A stretch of 26,912 nt of DNA from Conidiobolus incongruus B7586 (Eukaryota > Entomophthoromycota > Entomophthoromycetes > Entomophthorales > Conidiobolaceae), in NCBI GenBank assembly GCA_000697335.1, contig JNEM01008234.1, positions 1 through 26,912 of the forward strand, in the 5' to 3' direction. This document shows, piece by piece, positions 1 to 9,162 of this stretch; the first letter of the stretch is position 1, and each line of letters begins with the position of its first letter. Under the pieces are notes generated by a model that saw only the letters and a program-made list of their open reading frames with translations, did no database searches and was not told where the DNA came from. Made by a program: the position numbers and the translations under genes.

Positions 1-2429
1 TATTTTTTTAATAATAATATATTAAAACTAAGTTATTATTAATCAAATATTATAATTGATTTAGAATTTTAAATATTAAATACTAATAATCTAAATAATA
101 TAACTTTAAAATAATATTATTTTATTAATATTAAATATTTTAATAATAATTTTAGTCTATTTTCTATCATAAAATTATTGCTTTTTGAATTTTGTAATAT
201 GATAATTATGACAAATATTGGACTAAATAAGTACCATAATTACTTAGTCTTTCTGATCAATTATGAAGATGTAATATATTTTATTAACTACAAGCTCTTC
301 TAATAATAAATGACTATTTGTATTTAATCAATAATTACTAATATTCAACTTTAATTATCAATATCAGGTATATGATTATATAATATTAATTTTTAAATTT
401 CAATAATATTATAAAATAATTATTATCAATTCGTTCTTTTATATTATTAAGGTCAAAGTAATTAAAATAGGATACTGGTATTCATATTCATAATAAATAT
501 ATATTATTCAAGTTTATTTAATACTGTTATAAGTACCATAATTTTGATATAATGTATTTCCCAAAATAAATGATTGTTTTAAAATGCTTTGAAAAAATCA
601 TTTAACAATTTAATTATATTGGGTTGAATATTAATTTGCTTTAATTAAATATAATTTAAAATAGTTATATTGCTTAAATATGTTAGTTGATATAGTATTG
701 AAGTAAGTAATTCTAAAATATCTCCATTTATTGATATATTTTTGATTTTAATTCAATCAAAGATATTAAAATTTAACATTCAATAGTTATATACTATATA
801 TAGAAAATAAACATTTTAATCATAGATGCTAAAGATTTAACTTACATAATTATACACTATATAATAAAACTAAAATATCCAAAAAAACTCTTCTATATAT
901 ACTAATTTGGTTTAGATCAAACAAATTAATACCTTTCTTAGTTATACTTCAAATTTAAAGCATAATACCACTAATATCTTAAAAAATAAATATATATAAA
1001 TGTTAGTTTTGATTGAGAGAGTTATGAAATGCTTTGACGGAATCTAAAGTCAACCTCTAACAAATGATTATTAACAATGTATTGCGAGTATATATTTTAA
1101 ATATTGAATTTATAAAATATATAGTTGTATAGAAAAAACTTGGATAAAGAATTGATTCAGTCCAAAAAATATTGATGGTTATTTTCCTGAGTATGATATT
1201 AACACTTGAAGAAACAATCTTCGTGTTTTTGTAAAAAATAAATTAATATTATCTTTTCAGACAATGTAATATTAAAATTAACTAACAAGTGTCAATATAT
1301 AGAATTTGAACCAGCTTTTAGTACAATATTCTCAAAAATATCTGATATTTCAAAAATGAATATTTTTATGTTTCTTAGATCTTATACTGAAGCTCTAAAA
1401 GTTCCACAAACCATGGTTGATAATATAATTGACAAACAAAATTTAATGCTAATTAATAAAATTAAAAATATATCCAAACATTTATAAGAATCATGTTTGA
1501 TTTGATTATTAAAATAGCAACAAACTTTTATGATATTAATATAGATAATATAATATACTAGGTTTTACTATTCTAAATCCTCAATATTTAAATTTTCAGA
1601 AAAAAGATAACTAAATTCATGGGAAAAAATCAAGTATCAGGATAAAAGAGTATGATATAACTTATTTAATATAGAATCATTTTATTATCGTATATATATA
1701 TATATCTTTAATTTAAAGATGCTGAATGAAATATATATGACAATTTCAAGACATCATCCGTTATTAACAATATATTCAAATAACGTAATTTTTAATTGGA
1801 TTTTCTTATTCCAAAAATGAGACCATTAATCGATTTAAACATTGAATAATAATTCTGAAATTTTTACTTGATATTATTTAGTATAAATTTTGAAACAAAA
1901 TTTTAATAATGATTATATTAAAACATTTAGTGCTATATTTCATAAAGATGTTGTAATATTTAATGAATATCAGATAATTTTCTATATCGAAATCATTTTA
2001 ACCAATATAAAATTGTAACTTTATGTTGTTATATAATTATGAAAATTAGATATTTACTGTATAACTAATCTAATAATTTTTATTGATATATAATTTTTTA
2101 TTCTTAAAGTTGCTATCAATGATAATTTGGAGGTAATCACTGGGCTAATCGTTAATATTTTGATGAGTAATAATATCGAATATAATTTATAAAAAAATAA
2201 ACATCATTATTAATCATTAAACTTAAATTGAATCAAACTGATTTTAAAATTCAACAAGTCTAATTACTAAATTAGGAAGAGTAAGTTTATAAAGATAGAT
2301 GTGAAGAAAATTCATTAGTAAAAATACATTATTTCCAAAATTCTAAAATATTTTAGTGACTTCTTTTATCCAAATTATCTAATTCATTTTGATTTTTTAA
2401 AACATCTTTATATTCAATAGCCATCGCCA
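1..2429. other. AT-rich spacer upstream of muskelin
   Basis: About 2.4 kb of extremely AT-rich DNA with many A/T runs and a short TA repeat near 1689-1702. I see no tRNA, recognisable conserved domain or transposon ends. One protein-like open stretch (1261-1487) is listed separately. The last 100 bases before 2430 presumably hold the muskelin promoter and 5' leader, but no single element stands out against the AT background. Confidence 0.6.
1261..1487 (+). other. Protein-like open stretch, possible exon or relic
   Basis: After an acceptor-like TTTTCAG ending at 1260, one frame stays open for 74 codons (1263-1484) and then stops. The translation has a balanced, protein-like composition, for example the segments FEPAFSTIFSKIS and TEALKVPQTMVDN, unlike the poly-N/K/I translations typical of this spacer. 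No start codon, upstream exon or known family could be attached. It may be the last exon of a decayed gene, or chance: a run of this length is not rare enough in 2.4 kb to be decisive. I give it no function. Confidence 0.2.
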
Positions 2430-5400
2430 ATGGATAATAATATAAATTTTAACGATAATCTGAATAGGATGGGCTTTGGAAGTACTGGAGAAAGCTCTTC
2501 TTTACGCCATAATCGCTCTCCGCTTAAGCATTCCTCCACTTCTGCAGCTGCTGAGCCATATTCCAAGCCTCCCTATAGCAAATTTAAACCTTGCACCACT
2601 TTCGATCCTAATAGTGTACCTATTCTTCCAACAAGTAAAACGCGCCAAGCTGAAGGGATTGGAAGAGTATCAAGACGCCCTTCATTACTTTTAAATAAGC
2701 AGCATACTTCCAAATTAAAGTACTCAATTCACAGTTGGTCCAGCCACAGCTCTTGCTTTTATCCCGAGAACATTCTGGTTGATAATCCTAATGACCAAAG
2801 CTCAAGATGGAGTACAGGCAACAATAATTTAACTCAGTTTATTATGTTAGAATTGGAGCAAGTTTCCGTAGTTCGTAAGTTAAATTTATATTATTAATCA
2901 ATTTTTCTAACTTATAATTTAGAAACTATCACTTTTGGAAAGTATAACAAAGGTATCTTCATTTATTAATAAGTAATAATATATTATTTACTGTTTTTTA
3001 CTTTAGTTCATGTTTGTAATTTAAAAGAATTTAAAGTTTATGGAGGTCTTACTCCAAATGACATGGTTGAATTACTTCATAATGGTTAATATTAGAATTT
3101 AAAAAAAAAACTTATTTTCATTCTAATATTTTTGATTTTTAGGATTGCGTAATAATCATCATCCGGAAACTTTTTCTCTTAAATATAGCTTTAAAAATGT
3201 CGTAAGTTAACCATTTTGTTATTTTGCATAATTTGATAAAGTTTTAACTTTCAATTATACAGCTTTTCCCTTGTAAATATATCAAAATTGTACCTTTGTT
3301 AGCTTGGGGAGCTAATTTCAATTACTCTATCTGGTATGTTGAACTTCAAGGAAATTGTGATCCAGTCACCACCGAACAAGTTTATAAGCAATATGCTGAG
3401 GTACTTTCTTATCTAAACCATCATTTTAAATTTATTCATAATAACAACACATATTTTTATTTATGAAAGTATCGCGAAAATGAAGTGATTCGTCTTTGCT
3501 TAAAATATTTTCGTCAAAGGAATTTTACTGATGCTTTTCAAGCACTTTCAAATCATACTGGATTAGAATTGGAATGCCCAATGCTAAGTCAGTTAAATAG
3601 ATTGGTGGTATTAATAAAATTACATAAATAAGAATTATTCCAACTTAAAGTCTGATATTAGGTCGAAGAAGGCAAATTTGAAGAAGCTGAACAATTAATT
3701 TGTTTGGCCGGTGAAAGAAATTATTTTGATGATTGGATTGCTTCCTGTGACTCTACTCCATCTTGGCGCAGGATAATGGCAACAGATGCTACAGGCCATT
3801 CACCATGTATGAGAGGGGGTCATCAAATGTGTATTGATTCAGAAGTATGTCTAGATTATTAATAGTTTCTAAAATTCTAACACTATTTTAATACTTAGAC
3901 TGGCACAATTTATCTTATGGGTGGCTGGGATGGCTTTAGAGACCTTGGTGATTTTTGGAAATTTGATATTGCTACTCAAACCTGGTTCAAAATCAGTAAT
4001 GACACCGCTGAACAAAATGGCCCAGGTCCCAGATCTTGTCATAAAATATGTATTGACCCCGTTAAAAAGAGAATCTATGTTCTTGGGAAATATGTTGATA
4101 CTGAAGCGCGTGCCAACATTCATCTTGATTCCGATTTTTTCTACTATGATATCTTAGAGGATCGCTGGGTTAAGCTTTCTAACGATGTATCAGCTCAAAA
4201 CGGACCTGATTTAATTTTCGATCATCAGATGTGCTTTGACTCAGATCAGCAAGTGTTATACGTATTTGGAGGCAAAGCCATCCGTCCTGAGCCCAATACA
4301 CATGTGTATTCCGGCCTTTACTCTTATACATTAGCAACTGATACTTGGAAATGCTTGAGATCCGATGATTGCTCAGATGATGATTCTTCTTTGCTTAAAG
4401 GACGTATTGGTCACTCAATGATGCTTGACACTATTGAACGAAAACTTTATATCATAGCAGGACAAAGAAATAAGGACTATTTGTCAGATTTCTATGTTTA
4501 TGATATAGATACAGATCAAGTTACTGAGAGACAAAGAGATTATTCAATATTAGGAGGACCAGATGCTGGATTCACTCAGAGAGCTAATATTGATTCTGAA
4601 GCTAGGCAGTTCTATGTATTTTCAGGTCTTATGAAGGAAAGAACAGGAACTCGTGATACTGTGAAGAATGTGTTTTGGTCGTTTAATCTTGACACTGATA
4701 CTTGGACCAAAGTTTACGAGAATAATAATATTGATCCTCAATACTGGTCAAAAATGAGTGAGTTGGAGCCCTGTCCTCGGTTCGCTCATCAAATGGTATT
4801 AGATACTGTGAATAAGGTATACACAATATATTTAAATTTGCTAGTTGCGAATTGTTAATAGATCATTTTAGGTTCATTATTTATTTGGAGGAAATCCAGG
4901 AGAAACTGGGAATACTCACTTGAGATTAGACGATTTTTGGGAACTTAAATTGATCAGGTAATTATATATAAATGATCACTTTTGAATCAATATTTTATCA
5001 GATTTTAATTAGGCCATCACTGAAGGAAGTAATTCGTAAAGCTAGGCTATTACTACGAAAACACAAGTAATTTTTCATAGCCATGTTTATTTAGGAATAT
5101 TTTAACTTAATTTGATTTAGATATTTAGAACTATGCTGTTGTACTAATCCCTTATCGCCTGATCCTCTTGAATATTTACGAAATGAAGTCAGCGAATTAG
5201 TTGATCATACTAATGAAGAAGAATCCAAAGAGTTCAGGTGCTTAGCTTCACATTTATTTTCGAATAGAGATCAGGTTAATCGCGGATCTGATGATGACTA
5301 TCAAATAATATGGGATAAATTCAAATGTCTATATGGTAAATTAAATTCTTAAATATATTCAATTTAATTATTCTAAAGTTTTTTTTTAGAAACTGCAAAT

Positions 5401-5586
5401 AGCTCCACATCTGTGCAGCCACTTTTCAATACCAGTTTCACGAATTTCCATTCTGCTGACCTTGACGCAAGTCAAATTAAATTTTTCCAACCTAGAATGG
5501 TACTGTATGATAAATTATTGGAAATTTTTCCTGACAATATGAAGCAACCAAGTTTAAATTTAATCGATTTAGTTAATGTTTCATAA
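2430..5586 (+). CDS. Muskelin homologue (discoidin-like, LisH/CTLH, kelch)
   Basis: Muskelin is a kelch-repeat member of the CTLH (GID-type) ubiquitin ligase assembly, binding the RanBP9 side of the complex. I join 12 exons: 2430-2874, 2923-2952, 3007-3084, 3143-3201, 3263-3400, 3470-3607, 3662-3844, 3899-4816, 4872-4957, 5013-5066, 5121-5335 and 5390-5586. They give 846 residues, against about 735 in human. The first 95 residues are a Ser/Pro-rich extension not seen in animal muskelin. From about residue 96 (LKYSIHSWSS) comes the muskelin N-terminal discoidin-like domain; [20 protein letters not shown] and KYIKIVPLLAWGANFNYSIW are near-diagnostic. LisH/CTLH starts at about 251 (YRENEVIRLCLKYFRQ), kelch repeats run about 345-700 (RGGHQMCIDS, LMGGWDG, GPRSCHKICID), and the C-terminus IFPDNMKQPSLNLIDLV matches the family end. 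A 30-bp exon is unusually small. Identification is secure; the exact start is less so. Confidence 0.95.
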
Positions 5587-5589
5587 TTT

Positions 5590-5595
5590 AATAAA
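5590..5595 (+). promoter_or_regulatory. Polyadenylation signal of muskelin
   Basis: AATAAA lies 4 bases after the muskelin stop codon. It is a perfect hexamer in the expected place, but AT-rich DNA makes chance copies common. Confidence 0.35.
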
Positions 5596-6030
5596 ATCAC
5601 TTTTTATTTTGCCTATTGAACTTTTTAAATAGCAATGTAATATAAAAATAAATCTAGAATTTGAATCAAGTTTAAATATTGAATTATATTGTCAACGGCC
5701 TCTAAGATCCGCCAATGAGGAGCCGAGGAATTCGACACGAGGTTATCACATCGATGTATCAGGATTCCCCAACTCATTAATAAACATAAGCGCATGATCC
5801 AACGATTAATCCCAGTAGTCACCCAAATTCCTCCCCAGCTAATCATTATACCTAGAACGGCGACAACGAACACAATTGAAGATACCTGCGTAGGTTCCGC
5901 AAGGAGGGTCTCTTTTAGGACTATAGGGGAGAAAATATAACGAAGCATTACCATAATGTATGTTCTTATTATAAGGTGTTCTGATTTCGAGAGAGAGAGT
6001 TTATTAGTTCTTTGGATCCTTCAAGGAATG

Positions 6031-6059
6031 ACCAGAATAGTTGAGTGAACTATTCTGGT
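6031..6059. repeat. Perfect 12-bp inverted repeat inside the LTR
   Basis: ACCAGAATAGTT and AACTATTCTGGT form a perfect stem around a 5-base loop (GAGTG). It sits inside the 5690-6180 LTR, upstream of its AATAAA in the LTR's own orientation, so it would fall near the U3/R part. It may act in the LTR RNA; this is inference. Confidence 0.7.
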
Positions 6060-6160
6060 GTTTTCTTTTATGTTTCCTTATTCTATACTAATTTTTTTAC
6101 TTATTTTGGCTTGCTTCGGGGACTTTTATTTTGTTCTTAATATGACCTTGTTTTGGATAA

Positions 6161-6180
6161 TGTCACGATGGGTCGTGACA
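6161..6180. repeat. Palindromic LTR tip
   Basis: TGTCACGA and TCGTGACA form a perfect 8-bp inverted repeat around TGGG at the very end of the 5690-6180 LTR. The outer half is the integrase-recognised tip; the inner half repeats it in reverse. Confidence 0.8.
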
Positions 6181-6294
6181 TATATTTAATTGAAAAGAAA
6201 TTGATTATTGAAAACATTATATAAATGTTTGAAAAAAATTATAAGTCATTGTGAAATATTATAAAAAATATATATATAAATATTTTATTTATTA

Positions 6295-6318
6295 ATCAAT
6301 CAGTTAGCAATTGTCACA
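6295..6318 (-). repeat. Inverted copy of the LTR tip beside the second solo LTR
   Basis: Read on the minus strand from 6318, this segment begins TGTGACAATTGCTA and matches the first 24 bases of the 6324-6879 LTR at 21 positions. It is separated from that LTR only by CTGAT, the LTR's target duplication. The match stops abruptly at 6295. The simplest reading is the truncated head of an older LTR of the same family that integrated at the same spot in the opposite orientation. Confidence 0.65.
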
Positions 6319-6323
6319 CTGAT

Positions 6324-6879
6324 TGTGACGATTGCTACCTAATTGATACCTTTCTTCACTCCAATTCACTATTAAGTACCTGATTAACCAAATTAGGCCT
6401 TATCAACATTTTACCAGTCCACGTCTGAGTGACCTCACTGTTACTCATCCGTGCATACTTATGCCTATATATTTCACTTAAGTATAAGAAGGGCTCGGCT
6501 CCCTTCTTGATCTCTCTCTCTTACCTTACTTTCTTACATTAATAAACCTTTTTCCTACATCCAAAGCCAACCCTTTTGGTATACTCAAGTAACTGCTTAT
6601 AGTTCCACTTGAGTCATTTTACACTAATCCTTCTAAACCCGTTCCTATTGATATTCCTTGATTCCATCTTTTAGCATGTCGGATCCTAACGCCGCCACTG
6701 TTGCTGCTGGTCTAGTCGCTCTGTACAAAGCCCCATTTACAAGTGATCAAGGCCGAATAGCCAGAGATCTGATCATTGGTAGTTTACCCCAGCTGGTAGG
6801 TATCATGTTTCACAATCTGGCCTACAGAATGGCTGTGTCAGTGTCCTCAATGACGCTCCAAGAGCTAATAACCGTGACA
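6324..6879 (+). mobile_element. Solo LTR, Ty3/gypsy-like, at a tRNA gene
   Basis: A 556-bp block from TGTGACGATTGC to AATAACCGTGACA, with imperfectly inverted TG...CA ends. It is flanked by a perfect 5-bp target duplication CTGAT (6319-6323 and 6880-6884). Read on the plus strand it has LTR architecture: TATATAT at 6466-6472, an 8-bp perfect hairpin AAGAAGGG/CCCTTCTT (6486-6493 with 6501-6508), a CT-rich tract, and AATAAA at 6541-6546. A short open frame beginning at 6658 lies wholly within the LTR and I do not treat it as a gene. No internal region or partner LTR is present, so this is a solo LTR. The right end is 10 bp upstream of tRNA-Thr, the placement used by Ty3-type elements. The intact duplication suggests a fairly recent insertion. 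Confidence 0.8.
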
Positions 6880-6889
6880 CTGATAAGGC

Positions 6890-6962
6890 GCCTTCTTGGC
6901 TCAGTTGGCAGAGCGTCCGCCTAGTAAGCGGAAGGTCACCAGTTCGATTCTGGTAGAAGGCA
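6890..6962 (+). tRNA. tRNA-Thr (anticodon AGT)
   Basis: A complete, intronless cloverleaf: acceptor stem GCCTTCT paired with AGAAGGC and discriminator A at 6962; D stem GCTC/GAGC; anticodon stem TCCGC/GCGGA around loop CTAGTAA, giving anticodon AGT (read ACU, and ACC after inosine modification); T stem ACCAG/CTGGT with loop TTCGATT. The internal A box (TGGCTCAGTTGG) and B box (AGTTCGATTC) are normal. The 5' flank has been displaced by a solo LTR ending at 6879, so only AAGGC plus the CTGAT duplication separates gene and element. Confidence 0.96.
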
Positions 6963-6974
6963 TTATACAGTTAA

Positions 6975-6984
6975 TTTTACTTTT
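6975..6984 (+). terminator. Pol III T-run terminator of tRNA-Thr
   Basis: Two TTTT runs (6975-6978 and 6981-6984) begin 13 bases after the tRNA, the usual RNA polymerase III stop signal. Confidence 0.6.
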
Positions 6985-7542
6985 GAAATATATCAAATTT
7001 ACAAATATTTTTCATTTTGCTATTTCAAATTGGGTATTTGTTATATGATCTCTTTAGTATATCTCAAACATTTTTTCATTTTTTAATTATTTTACTATTA
7101 ATTTAATAATTAAACCAATAAATACATGAATATATTATAATTTCCACATCAGAGGACCATACTAATATCGATTATTATAGTTATATTGTTGATTATATTT
7201 TTCTCAAGTTACATGTATTTTGCGATTACGAATTAGACTTTTATATTTCCTAATGTTTATCGATTTATTACTTTTATATTTTTCAATAAAATATATTATT
7301 GAAGGCAAAATAATCTGATTTAATGATTGATTTGATCATCAATTATTTTATCAAATTTCATCAACCCATAAATTGAAATAAGTTAAAATTGTTTTATTAA
7401 ATATATTTAATTCACTTCACATGATGGACTTAAAATATATTAATCATCAATAAAATATATTGTAAGTCAATAAAAATTAATTATATTAAACAAATCTTAT
7501 TCAATATAATTTAATAGAATAAATCTTTTTAGATTATTCAAA
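6985..7542. other. AT-rich spacer between tRNA-Thr and NDUFB3
   Basis: About 560 bases of AT-rich DNA with no open frame of note. The last 100 bases should contain the promoter and 5' leader of the complex I subunit; a TTTTTAG at 7527-7533 just before the start codon could be the acceptor of a leader intron, which I cannot confirm. Confidence 0.5.
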
Positions 7543-7743
7543 ATGGCCGAACAACACAATCAACCTAAAATTTTACATCGTGACCCATGGGCTAGAAGAG
7601 AAGCCTGGCGTAAACAACCTTTCTTCTCCAAAGCCAACACCATCAAAGGAATGTTCCCCGGCTTAGGTATTGCTACTGTCGCTTTCGCCGTCTACTGCGG
7701 TGTTGAATACGCTATGTCTGGTAAAGATGAAGGTCATCACTAA
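7543..7743 (+). CDS. Complex I subunit, NDUFB3/B12 type
   Basis: A 66-residue intronless protein matching the B12 (NDUFB3) accessory subunit of mitochondrial NADH:ubiquinone oxidoreductase, a single-pass inner-membrane protein of the membrane arm needed for assembly rather than catalysis. The family signature is the DPW-x-R-x-EAWR stretch (here DPWARREAWRKQ, residues 19-30). It is followed by a single hydrophobic helix (about 43-58, PGLGIATVAFAVYCGVEYAM) and a short charged His-ending tail (KDEGHH), as in other eukaryotes. The N-terminus is shorter than in mammals (98 residues). The stop lies 79 bp from the stop of the convergent AIM32-like gene. Codons are clearly richer in C and G than the flanks, as expected for a well-expressed gene. 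Confidence 0.9.
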   Translation: MAEQHNQPKILHRDPWARREAWRKQPFFSKANTIKGMFPGLGIATVAFAVYCGVEYAMSGKDEGHH

Positions 7744-7822
7744 ATCATTTCCTAATTTAAACTAATCAAATTAAAAAATTTTCAAAATTATTATAAAAAT
7801 TGGTTTATTTTTACTGTTGATT

Positions 7823-8575
7823 TTATTGATATTGACTTATGTATTTTAATTGATCCTCTTCACTCAAATTATGATTACCCCTCCAGTGAACTGTGTCTAA
7901 TTGGCCCTCAGTCCAATGTTGGAAAAACTGATCAATATTGGCTAAATTCAAATGACCATACCAATCACCATCAGGATAAGAAATTAAATTACCTGCAAAT
8001 TTGTGACCTCCAATATGAGAGCATTTGTATAATTGATAGTTCAGATTGTTTTCTTTGATAAGTTGCTTTAACCGATCATAAATCTGGACTCCCGTTGTTC
8101 CGCAACGACAGTCCACCTCGTTATGAGTACATACCAACCCAATTTTATCATAACCAATCTTTTCGACTTTCCAACCGTTTTCATCTTTAACTTTACTGAA
8201 GTTTAATGAGCTATTTGCCACTGATTCAATCCAACTATCTATATTATCTAAGCTCAAATTTTTGAATATCAAGCCTAAGGGTAATACACTTAAATTAACA
8301 CTATTGGAACTATTCTCCATAGTATCATCCTTGATAAAATTGAACTTGTTATTCCTGAGTAATTGAGAAGGATGTAAAGATAGTTTTCTAAAGATTTCTC
8401 TTGTTAATTCATTTGTTTCAAAAGCTCGCTTTGGCCAGTTGGATTCATGAGTATGGATGAGAAGATGGTGTTGGTAGCGTTTGACTGTGCCAGCAATGGA
8501 AGCTTCAGTATTACTTATTGAAGAGAAATATTTAATGAATTGGATGCTGAATGGTTTAAGTTTCAATGATTTCAT
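7823..8575 (-). CDS. AIM32-like thioredoxin-fold [2Fe-2S] ferredoxin
   Basis: A 250-residue intronless protein of the sucrase/ferredoxin-like family, closest in layout to yeast Aim32, a mitochondrial [2Fe-2S] protein linked to redox quality control. Residues 1-20 are basic and hydroxylated with no acidic residue, consistent with a mitochondrial presequence. The hallmark motifs are CTHNEVDCRCG (149-159; C149, C156, C158), CSHIGGHKFAGN (185-196; H187, H191) and the terminal WRGNHNLSEEDQ (231-242). C149 and C158 are nine residues apart and H187 and H191 four apart, the spacing I recall for the Cys2/His2 cluster ligands of Aim32. The region between about 25 and 140 is poorly conserved. The function is by family; the substrate is unknown. 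Confidence 0.87.
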   Translation of the reverse strand: MKSLKLKPFSIQFIKYFSSISNTEASIAGTVKRYQHHLLIHTHESNWPKRAFETNELTREIFRKLSLHPSQLLRNNKFNFIKDDTMENSSNSVNLSVLPLGLIFKNLSLDNIDSWIESVANSSLNFSKVKDENGWKVEKIGYDKIGLVCTHNEVDCRCGTTGVQIYDRLKQLIKENNLNYQLYKCSHIGGHKFAGNLISYPDGDWYGHLNLANIDQFFQHWTEGQLDTVHWRGNHNLSEEDQLKYISQYQ

Positions 8576-8916
8576 TTTAATGATTGATATGTGATTTGAA
8601 TTTAAAATTATCTGATCAATTGCTCATTATTTTTATATCAATTTGATTTCTATTTTTTATGGGAAATTAATATATTTGAATCAACATATTATGGCCCGAC
8701 CTATTACAGTGATCTATTCGTGAATTTCTTACTATTCTGACTTAAAAATTAACAGCATTGTTGCAATATCCATTATATAAAGTATTTTTATAAGATTATT
8801 TCAGTATGTTACCCTTTTTCAATAATTTTAAAATTTCTAATTAACAAATAAACATTCTGAAATTATAAAATTTACAAATTTGGAGTCGAAATTACTGGTA
8901 TTAAAGTGATGAAGAT

Positions 8917-9162
8917 TTATTTTAAATCTTGATTGGTTTTACTTGGATCAAAATATTGTAGCTCTGATTTAATGATTAACTTGATCTCTCCACTATTAAA
9001 AATTGGCTCAATTTTTTCTGATAATTTATTGTGTGCAATATTCCATTAAGTTGAAATCCACATTCTTTAATATTTTTCTAATCAGATATATTATGGATCC
9101 ATAGATAAAATATTATCAGCAAAAGTTTGCCCTGCCCGACCATTTCTTTTCATATCAATCAT
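8917..9162 (-). pseudogene. Possible decayed coding fragment
   Basis: On the minus strand a single frame runs from an ATG at 9160-9162 to a stop at 8917-8919. It gives protein-like sequence at both ends: KRNGRAGQTFADNILSMDP near the start and EPIFNSGEIKLIIKSELQ near the end. The middle is interrupted several times. That the two good halves share one frame across about 80 codons suggests a decayed exon rather than chance. I do not recognise the family, and I cannot say whether the source was a host gene or a mobile element. Confidence 0.3.

Larger units (their letters stand above)
5690..6180 (-). mobile_element. Solo LTR, Ty3/gypsy-like
   Basis: A 491-bp block bounded by TGTCAACGGCC on the left and GGTCGTGACA on the right (TG...CA ends, imperfectly inverted). 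It is flanked on both sides by TATAT (5685-5689 and 6181-6185), a 5-bp target duplication. Base composition changes sharply at 5690 from AT-rich spacer to much more GC. On the minus strand it reads as an LTR: the tip TGTCACGACCC, a 12-bp perfect hairpin (6031-6042 with 6048-6059), an AATAAA (reverse complement at 6000-6005) next to a CT repeat, then the end CCGTTGACA. No internal coding region or second LTR lies nearby, so it is a recombined solo copy. The Ty3/gypsy assignment rests on the TGTCACGA-type tip and 5-bp duplication and is an inference. Confidence 0.7.

Noticed and set aside
1-2429. Mitochondrial DNA insert, suggested by extreme AT content
   Set aside because: No mitochondrial gene, tRNA or GC cluster is recognisable, and the other spacers have the same composition.
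5728-5742. GAATTCGACACGAGG resembles the EcoRI adaptor of old cDNA libraries
   Set aside because: It differs at one base from the adaptor and lies inside a block with matching LTR ends and a target duplication, so contamination is not needed to explain it.
5625-5954. 109-codon minus-strand open frame
   Set aside because: Falls almost wholly inside the solo LTR and crosses its boundary; it reads as LTR sequence, not a gene.
6031-6070. Bacterial-type rho-independent terminator (hairpin then T-rich tract)
   Set aside because: The context is a eukaryotic LTR; the hairpin belongs to the element.
6658-6924. 88-codon plus-strand open frame, at first sight an element protein start
   Set aside because: It lies in the LTR and runs on through the target duplication into the tRNA gene, so it cannot be a real coding unit.
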